This document shows positions 55,850 to 61,577 of a DNA stretch of 61,577 bases, one piece after another. The position numbers and the translations under genes were made by a program. The notes beneath the pieces are model-generated. The model was not told where the DNA came from, searched no databases, and saw only the letters and a list, made by a program, of their open reading frames with translations. The stretch covers positions 1 through 61,577 of the forward strand of contig NZ_RXHQ01000016.1 of assembly GCF_004138105.1 (NCBI RefSeq). The letters are read 5' to 3'. Origin of the DNA: Xylanivirga thermophila (GTDB lineage Bacteria; Bacillota; Clostridia; Caldicoprobacterales; Xylanivirgaceae). The number at the start of each line of letters is the position of its first letter. Position 1 is the first letter of the stretch.

Positions 55850-57778
55850 ATGAATATAAACAAAAATAATTGTATTATAGATATTAAAATAGATTATGCT
55901 GAAGAAGCCAAGGCATTTAGACATTTTTATAATGCAGTGGGATATGCCAATGTAGATTATACTTATACAGCACCTACTAAAAAGATGTACGATTATCTTT
56001 CATCTTTTAATAATCATTTTAAGTATATGAGAATGCATAATATCTTAACCGCCCATGGTAAAGGGGATTATTACAGACTATATCACGATATACCCTATGG
56101 AGACCCTCCGGGAGATGGCAGGTATGTAGATGGAGGCGATTCAGTAGTTGACATATCAGATGGAAAATTACGATTTAATTGGACAGCAGTGGACAGGATA
56201 TATGATATCTTGATAGAGCATGATATTTGTCCCATTGTAGAGACTGTATTTATACCCCATTGTATACAAAAAAGTCGCAAGTTTTGGTATATACCAAATG
56301 ATTTTAATATGTGGGGTGAGATATTAAAGGAATTTATAATACACGTTCAAGGGCGATATGGAACGAACGAGGTAGAAGATTGGTATTTTGAGGTATGGAA
56401 CGAACCGGACAACCGGCAGGGTTGGGTGGATGATCCTAGTACATTTCTTGCCCTATATGACTATATGGAACATGCCATTCATTCTGTAAATCCAAATCTC
56501 AAGGTAGGTGGCCCAGCTACCAAGCAGTGGGATGAAGGATATGATATATTCAAAGCTTTTTTAGAACATTGTGCAAATGGACTCAACTATGCTACTGGAC
56601 AATTTGGTACTCGGCTGGATTTTATATCGGTCCATTGTAAAGGAGGGTATCCAAGAAGTACCTACAATCCTTCTACAGAAGTGATGTTCAATAGTCTAGA
56701 TAGGTATATAGACATTGTAAAAGAGTATCCTCAGTTTAAAGATCTTGAATTCTTTAATGATGAGTCAGATGTGGTATGGAATGGTAATGAGGGTATATGG
56801 AGTGAGAGCTGGTTTAATTTTCGTAATACCCACTATTTTCCTGGATTCGTATGTAAGATGGTAAATGCCTATTGTAAGATAGTAGAGGATAGGCATGATA
56901 TGAACTTATCTATAGTGTGCAGCGACAATTGCCATCTACAGTGGGAAAGATTCTTATTTAGCGGGAATAGATCCCAGTTTACCCCTTTAAATAGATATCC
57001 ATCTACTGATTTAATAAAGAAACCCGTGTTCAATTCATATGTACTTTTGAGTAGACTTGGAAGTCAGAGGTTGCCTACAAAATCTAAGGCGGAAGGGTTT
57101 GGCAGGAAATTTGGAGTATTGCCTACAAAAGATGGAGATATACTCTCTATTATGGTATGGAATTTTGAAGATGGTATAGAAGATCATGTGAATGACAGAA
57201 CTATAAGGCTATATATAGAAAATACAAACATAAAAGGAAAATACAGATTGGTTCATTATAGGATAGATGATGAACACAGCAATGCCTACAGCATATGGTT
57301 AAAATTGGGTAGACCTTCATCACCTTCCATAGATGAAATTAAGATGATCAGGGAAGGAGAGGGCTTACAACTCTATGAGCCTGTAAAAGATGTGGCTTTA
57401 GATGGAGATATGGAGTTAGAATTTTATATGCCTATGCATTCAGTTTCCCTATTATTGTTTTTACCATTCAATATACAAAAACCATGCGTACCATCCTGCC
57501 TAAATGGAAGATATGAAAAGGGGTTCAATGAAAATCCTCAAGTATTCTTAAAGTGGAAGCCTAATAAAGAAAAGGATTTCCTATATTACAGGATATGGAG
57601 GCAAGCTAAAGGGCAAGGGGATTATGAGATTATATCCGATAATATGAGTATTAATACTGCAGTATATATAGATATGGATGTGGAAAAAGATTGCTCATAT
57701 TCATATAGAGTACAAGCACTTAATGCTTCTATGGTCAGCAGTGAGTTTTCCGATGCTATAGATATTCAAATTAAATAG
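55850..57778 (+). CDS. GH39 family glycosidase (iduronidase/xylosidase-like) with FN3-like tail
   Basis: A 642-residue retaining glycosidase. The catalytic acid/base is Glu185 in EVWNEPDN, and the likely nucleophile is Glu305 in FFNDESD, which is the GH39 arrangement. A beta-sandwich and a C-terminal fibronectin-III-like domain follow (from about 560; VFLKWKPN, YYRIWRQ, SYRVQALNA), an architecture shared with alpha-L-iduronidase. Beside sulfatases, iduronidase action on glycosaminoglycan fragments is an attractive guess, but beta-xylosidase activity is possible. No signal peptide. ATG 55850 has GGGGAG upstream. Confidence 0.85.
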   Translation: MNINKNNCIIDIKIDYAEEAKAFRHFYNAVGYANVDYTYTAPTKKMYDYLSSFNNHFKYMRMHNILTAHGKGDYYRLYHDIPYGDPPGDGRYVDGGDSVVDISDGKLRFNWTAVDRIYDILIEHDICPIVETVFIPHCIQKSRKFWYIPNDFNMWGEILKEFIIHVQGRYGTNEVEDWYFEVWNEPDNRQGWVDDPSTFLALYDYMEHAIHSVNPNLKVGGPATKQWDEGYDIFKAFLEHCANGLNYATGQFGTRLDFISVHCKGGYPRSTYNPSTEVMFNSLDRYIDIVKEYPQFKDLEFFNDESDVVWNGNEGIWSESWFNFRNTHYFPGFVCKMVNAYCKIVEDRHDMNLSIVCSDNCHLQWERFLFSGNRSQFTPLNRYPSTDLIKKPVFNSYVLLSRLGSQRLPTKSKAEGFGRKFGVLPTKDGDILSIMVWNFEDGIEDHVNDRTIRLYIENTNIKGKYRLVHYRIDDEHSNAYSIWLKLGRPSSPSIDEIKMIREGEGLQLYEPVKDVALDGDMELEFYMPMHSVSLLLFLPFNIQKPCVPSCLNGRYEKGFNENPQVFLKWKPNKEKDFLYYRIWRQAKGQGDYEIISDNMSINTAVYIDMDVEKDCSYSYRVQALNASMVSSEFSDAIDIQIK

Positions 57779-57796
57779 AGATTGGAGGTATTAAAA

Positions 57797-58825
57797 ATGG
57801 CTACAAAGATGCAGATGGCAGAACTTGAGCTAGTGGATAAAGGAACACCAAACTCCCAGATGGTAGCAGTGCTTAATAAACCATTTGACATTTCCGTGCA
57901 TTATGCTCAGATTCCTGAGCCTAATGATGATGAAATAAGGATAAGGATAAAATGGGTAGGCATATGCGGTTCGGATCTGGAGGCATTTAGAGGTAACAGG
58001 GCACCGGAGTTTATAACTACCCCGGCTCGTCTTGGACATGAAGTGGCGGGTATAGTAGATAAGGTAGGCAAGAATGTATTAGGTATAAAGGCGGGAGATA
58101 GGGTTACCTGCAGGTATGTATGGGGTGCATATGCTCAATATATCGTATGCAAGCCATTTAATGTCAAGGTAATGCCCAAGGATTTTCCCATGGAGGCCGT
58201 AAGTCTTATAGAGGTATTACCAGGCATTATTCATGCTGCAGAGATAGGGAAAATAGATCAAACCAAAAATGTCCTTATAATGGGTCAGGGGGTAAGCGGA
58301 CTTATAATGACACAAGTTGTCAAATTATATAGTCCTAAAAATCTGGTTGTTACCGATTTATATGATAAAAAGTTAGAACTATCAAAAGAGTATGGTGCTA
58401 CACATACCTATAAGATGCCTAAAGAAAATATACCTACTATGGAGGTAGTAGGTAAAGATTTTCCAGATGGATTTGACGTGGTAATCCCATGCCTCCTTGA
58501 AGGTAATGGTATGATAGATGCAATAGACTGCTGTAGCATGGGCGGGCGAATTGTCATGTACGGGTGTATAGGTATGTGTACTAAGCCAATAGATTTTTTT
58601 AAAGTGCATAGAAAACGAATAGATATATATTCTACAGAGCCTAAACGTGATATAGACATGAGAAATTACTTTGAAAAGGGTATAAATATGGTGTTAGATG
58701 GATTAGTAAATACTTCACAGCTAGTAACCCATAAAATTCCACTTTGTAGAATAGATGAGGCATTTAGTATAAGAAATAATCCCGACGATGAAACTATACA
58801 TGTTTTAATAGATTGTGAAAAATAA
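57797..58825 (+). CDS. Zinc-type medium-chain alcohol/polyol dehydrogenase
   Basis: A 342-residue MDR-family oxidoreductase. The catalytic zinc ligands are in GICGSDLEAF and GHEVAG; the NAD-binding fold is LIMGQGVSGL. The four-cysteine structural zinc loop normally found after GDRV is missing (the sequence goes straight to CRYVWGAYAQYIV), as in some sorbitol/threonine-dehydrogenase relatives. ATG 57797 follows TTGGAGG. In the operon it probably oxidises a hydroxyl of the released sugar acid or polyol. Confidence 0.87.
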   Translation: MATKMQMAELELVDKGTPNSQMVAVLNKPFDISVHYAQIPEPNDDEIRIRIKWVGICGSDLEAFRGNRAPEFITTPARLGHEVAGIVDKVGKNVLGIKAGDRVTCRYVWGAYAQYIVCKPFNVKVMPKDFPMEAVSLIEVLPGIIHAAEIGKIDQTKNVLIMGQGVSGLIMTQVVKLYSPKNLVVTDLYDKKLELSKEYGATHTYKMPKENIPTMEVVGKDFPDGFDVVIPCLLEGNGMIDAIDCCSMGGRIVMYGCIGMCTKPIDFFKVHRKRIDIYSTEPKRDIDMRNYFEKGINMVLDGLVNTSQLVTHKIPLCRIDEAFSIRNNPDDETIHVLIDCEK

Positions 58826-58840
58826 ATGAGGAGGATGTAT

Positions 58841-60346
58841 ATGAAAAAACCTAATATTTTACTTATAACAAGTGATCAACAGCATTACAATACCATAGGT
58901 GCTTTTAATAAAGAGATTTCAACGCCTAATATAGATAAATTAGTCAGTGAAGGAACTACATTTGATAGGGCATATTGCCCCAATCCCACCTGTACGCCTA
59001 CACGGGCATCTATAATAACGGGTAGATATCCCAGTCAGCATGGTGCATGGACATTGGGGACCAAACTTCCTGAGACTGAGCATACTGTGGGAGAGGATTT
59101 TATGGAGGCAGGTTATCGCACTGCACTTATTGGTAAGGCACATTTTCAGCCTACAAGGTCTACTGATGAATATTCGTCCATAGAGGCTATGCCAAAACTT
59201 CAGGACTTAGATTTCTGGAGAGGATTTAATGACGTATTTTACGGTTTTGAACATGTGGAACTGGTGAGAAATCATACAGTGGAATATTTAGTAGGTCAGC
59301 ACTATGCCCTATGGTTAGAAGAGCGATGTGAAAACTGGAGAGATTATTTCTGGAAACCTACAGGTAATATGGAGATGATTACTCCACATAAATGGCCTAT
59401 ACCTGAGGAATACCATTATGATGCATGGATAGCAGAGCGTACTAATGCTATGCTTCAAGAGTACAAGGATAATGACGAAAATTTCTTCCTATGGGCTAGT
59501 TTCCCCGATCCCCATCCTCCATACTGTGTACCTGAGCCATGGGATACCATGTATGATCCTGATAAGCTGACAATTCCATCTATGAAGGCGGGAGAACATG
59601 ATAATAATCCACCACATTTTAGACTGACACAGGAAGAAAATCCTGATTTTACACCTTATAAGGAGACAGGATATGGATGCCATGGATTTCATTCGCATCT
59701 GGTAGATAAAGAGCAGCTAAAAAAAGACATAGCGGTATATTATGGCATGGTCAGTCTAATGGATAAATATATAGGTAAGATACTAGAGAAATTGGATGAA
59801 TTGGGGCTTAGGGATAATACAATAGTTGTATTTACCACCGATCATGGTCACTTCTTTGGGCAACATGGCTTAACTGCAAAGGGTGCTTTTCATTATGAGG
59901 ATATGATAAAAGTGCCCCTTATAGTGAGATATCCAAACCATGTACCGGCTAACAGGATATCGAGCGCCATGCAATCACTTGTGGATCTTGCACCTACATT
60001 CTTGAGCTTTACCGACATAGATATACCTAGGACTATGACGGGGGTGGATCAAAAGGATGTATGGACAGGGGCTTGTAATATGGCTAGAGATCATATTATA
60101 TGTGAAAATCATCACGAGCCTACTACTATACATTTGAAAACCTATGTAGATGATCGGTATAAGATCACGGTATATTATAACAAGGAATATGGAGAACTAT
60201 TTGATCTAAAGGAGGATCCGGATGAACTCAATAATCTCTGGGAGGATCCGGAATATAAGGATATAAAATCTGAATTGCTGCTTAAATTTATATGGGCAGA
60301 GCTTGGTAAGGAACCTATGTGGATGCCAAGGATAATGGGAGCCTAA
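58841..60346 (+). CDS. Cys-type sulfatase 3 (cytoplasmic)
   Basis: A 501-residue sulfatase with formylglycine site Cys51-T-P-T-Arg55 (PTCTPTRAS), metal site TSDQQHYN and TDHGHFFGQHG. No signal peptide. GAGGAGG precedes ATG 58841, only 15 bp after the dehydrogenase stop, so it is the last gene of the DUF4091-GH39-dehydrogenase operon. A strong terminator follows. Confidence 0.92.
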   Translation: MKKPNILLITSDQQHYNTIGAFNKEISTPNIDKLVSEGTTFDRAYCPNPTCTPTRASIITGRYPSQHGAWTLGTKLPETEHTVGEDFMEAGYRTALIGKAHFQPTRSTDEYSSIEAMPKLQDLDFWRGFNDVFYGFEHVELVRNHTVEYLVGQHYALWLEERCENWRDYFWKPTGNMEMITPHKWPIPEEYHYDAWIAERTNAMLQEYKDNDENFFLWASFPDPHPPYCVPEPWDTMYDPDKLTIPSMKAGEHDNNPPHFRLTQEENPDFTPYKETGYGCHGFHSHLVDKEQLKKDIAVYYGMVSLMDKYIGKILEKLDELGLRDNTIVVFTTDHGHFFGQHGLTAKGAFHYEDMIKVPLIVRYPNHVPANRISSAMQSLVDLAPTFLSFTDIDIPRTMTGVDQKDVWTGACNMARDHIICENHHEPTTIHLKTYVDDRYKITVYYNKEYGELFDLKEDPDELNNLWEDPEYKDIKSELLLKFIWAELGKEPMWMPRIMGA

Positions 60347-60353
60347 AAAGATT

Positions 60354-60387
60354 AAGGATAGGGTGAAAGTTTGCCCTATCCTTTTTT
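60354..60387 (+). terminator. Terminator of the glycosidase operon
   Basis: AAGGATAGGG-N10-CCCTATCCTT with TTTTTT. The remnant sulfatase reading frame begins only three bases after it. Confidence 0.92.
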
Positions 60388-60389
60388 GT

Positions 60390-61366
60390 GATCAACAGTG
60401 TTGGGATACTTTAGGATGCTACGGACAAAAGCTTCCAGTTACTCCAAACTTGGATCAAATGGCTATGGTGGATATATGTATGACAAAGATATGAATAAGG
60501 TGGAGTTTAGTGGATATAGGGCTGATGCAGTGACTGATTTTGCATTAGATTATCTGCAAAATAGAGATAAGACCAATCCATTTTTCTTATTTCTTTCTTA
60601 TATAGAACCTCATCATCAAAATGATCGAAATAGATATGAAGGCCCGAAGGGTTCTAAAGAGCGATTTAATGGTTTTGAAGTTCCAGGTGATCTGGTGGAT
60701 ACAGAAGGGGACTGGCGTGAAAACTATCCGGACTATCTTGGATGTTGTGCTAGTATAGATTGGAATGTAGGACGTTTACGCGAGGAATTAAAAAGGCAAG
60801 GAATAGCTAAAGATACTGTAATAGTATATACTAGTGACCATGGATCCCATTTTAAAACTCGAAATAGTGAATATAAGAGGTCCTGTCATGAGGGGAGTAT
60901 TCGAATTCCATTATTGGCATATGGCCCAGGTTTTGAAGGTGGTAGGATAGTACATGAATTGGTGAGTTCTATAGATATTCCGCCTACTCTATTAGCTTGT
61001 GGAGACATCGACAAGCCCCAAACCATGAGAGGACGATGCCTTCAAGAGTTGGTTAATGGCAAAGCTGTAGATTGGCCGCAGGAGGTATATATACAAATAA
61101 GTGAAAGCCAGGTAGGCAGGGCTATCAGGACAAAAAGGTGGAAGTATTCTGTTTGTGCCATAGATAAGGATGGTTGGAATGACAGCTGTAGTGATGTGTA
61201 TGTAGAAGAATTTCTCTATGATTTGGAAAAAGATCCTCATGAACGGAATAACCTTGTCGGTTGTAGTGAATATAGAGATGTTTGTGATAAACTGATGAGT
61301 ATACTGAAAACACGTATGGTAGAGGCGGGAGAGAAAGGGGCAAAAATTATTAAAGTAGAAAATTAA
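60390..61366 (+). pseudogene. Sulfatase 4, N-terminally truncated with internal deletion and frameshift
   Basis: From 60390 one frame reads DQQCWDTLGCYGQKLPVTPN then LDQMA, the start of a sulfatase lacking only its first residues. About 25 codons later the homologous sequence jumps to GGYMYDKDMNKVEFSGY in another frame, which continues normally (FFLFLSYIEPHHQND, YTSDHGSHF) to the stop at 61366. The whole stretch with the CxPxR active site is missing, there is no start codon or ribosome site, and the frame changes. It cannot make an active sulfatase. The 322-residue open frame from 60398 is therefore a remnant, not a small gene. Confidence 0.82.
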
Positions 61367-61403
61367 TAAAAGATGTTATATGTTCAAATACGAAAAAAGT
61401 ATT

Positions 61404-61450
61404 AAAGCAGCTATAAATATAAAAATAATTTTCTAGTTGCTTTATTTTTT
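61404..61450 (+). terminator. Terminator after the sulfatase remnant
   Basis: AAAGCAGCTA (61404-61413) pairs with TAGTTGCTTT (61434-61443, one G-T) followed by ATTTTTTATTT. Confidence 0.7.
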
Positions 61451-61498
61451 ATTTCTAAATTGCAATATTAAATGCAACACTTTTTGAGAAAATCATAC

Positions 61499-61577
61499 TT
61501 ATCCATTTACTTCCTCTTGTCAAGGGGAGGGTGGAGATTTTCGAGTGTATACGAGAAAATACTACCCAACCTTGACA
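61499..61577. repeat. Dispersed repeat, copy B, with inverted repeat to window edge
   Basis: The first 30 bases match copy A at 10626-10655. Here TGTCAAGG (61518-61525) also recurs inverted as CCTTGACA (61570-61577), and GGGTGG lies opposite CTACCC, so the segment folds into a long imperfect hairpin cut by the window end. Otherwise the final 211 bp hold no gene. Confidence 0.5.

Noticed and set aside
60398-61366. Stand-alone 322-residue sulfatase gene
   Set aside because: It lacks the CxPxR active site and start signals, and the true N-terminal sequence is found upstream in another frame; it is a pseudogene.

Overview
This 61.6-kb window reads as the chromosome of a low-GC anaerobic Firmicute of the class Clostridia. 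The signs are AT-rich DNA with strong GGAGG-type ribosome binding sites and frequent TTG/GTG starts, TTGACA/TATAAT promoters, a T-box leader, a Rex operator in front of a NuoE/NuoF flavo-iron-sulfur operon, rubrerythrin, a 2-hydroxyacyl-CoA dehydratase-type activase, and an LplB/YtcP-type sugar importer with an AraC/YesN-like membrane regulator. No species is claimed.

Layout. The left edge (1-81, minus) holds the N-terminus of an IS1634-like transposase. 0.2-4.3 kb: a Rex-controlled operon of NuoE, NuoF and two proteins carrying a MetV (methylene-THF reductase C-terminal) type cysteine domain, the second fused to hydrogenase-like ferredoxin domains but with no hydrogenase H-cluster. 4.3-5.9 kb: bioY-bioB behind a BirA operator. 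6-14.7 kb: MATE pump, DJ-1 protein, SDR reductase, a GntR regulator with a wrecked ABC transporter behind it, patatin, and the DUF2207/LemA pair. 14.9-20.5 kb: a 1417-residue double activase and a convergent B12-binding radical SAM enzyme. 20.7-23.4 kb: T-box, citramalate synthase, a roughly 400-nt elaborately structured region that I interpret as a new minus-strand non-coding RNA, and tRNA-Pro(GGG). 23.6-37.5 kb: DUF134-CopA-CopZ, rubrerythrin, RecQ, a frameshifted MATE gene, a two-component system, D-Ala-D-Ala carboxypeptidase, FGGY kinase and an ABC exporter. 37.6-44.6 kb: beta-CASP metallo-hydrolase, GalU, phosphoglucomutase and CoA-disulfide reductase/rhodanese.

44.8-61.4 kb is a catabolic locus for an imported sulfated, probably uronic-acid-containing oligosaccharide. 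It has a lipoprotein binding protein and two permeases, three intact Cys-type sulfatases without signal peptides, a DUF4091 glycosidase, a GH39 (iduronidase/xylosidase-like) enzyme, a zinc-type dehydrogenase, a membrane-bound AraC regulator, LacI/CcpA-like operators, and a fourth sulfatase that is a deletion-bearing pseudogene. The absence of export signals on the enzymes implies that the sugar is imported first and desulfated and cleaved in the cytoplasm.

The most novel item is the structured RNA at 22724-23122. A 16-bp helix joins its two ends, and inside it a chain of helices is repeatedly closed by GAY/GUC base triplets separated by short G-rich linkers. Every non-Watson-Crick pair in the five best helices is G-U if read on the minus strand but A-C on the plus strand, and a minus-strand TATAAT lies exactly where it would start the RNA at the first base of the closing helix.
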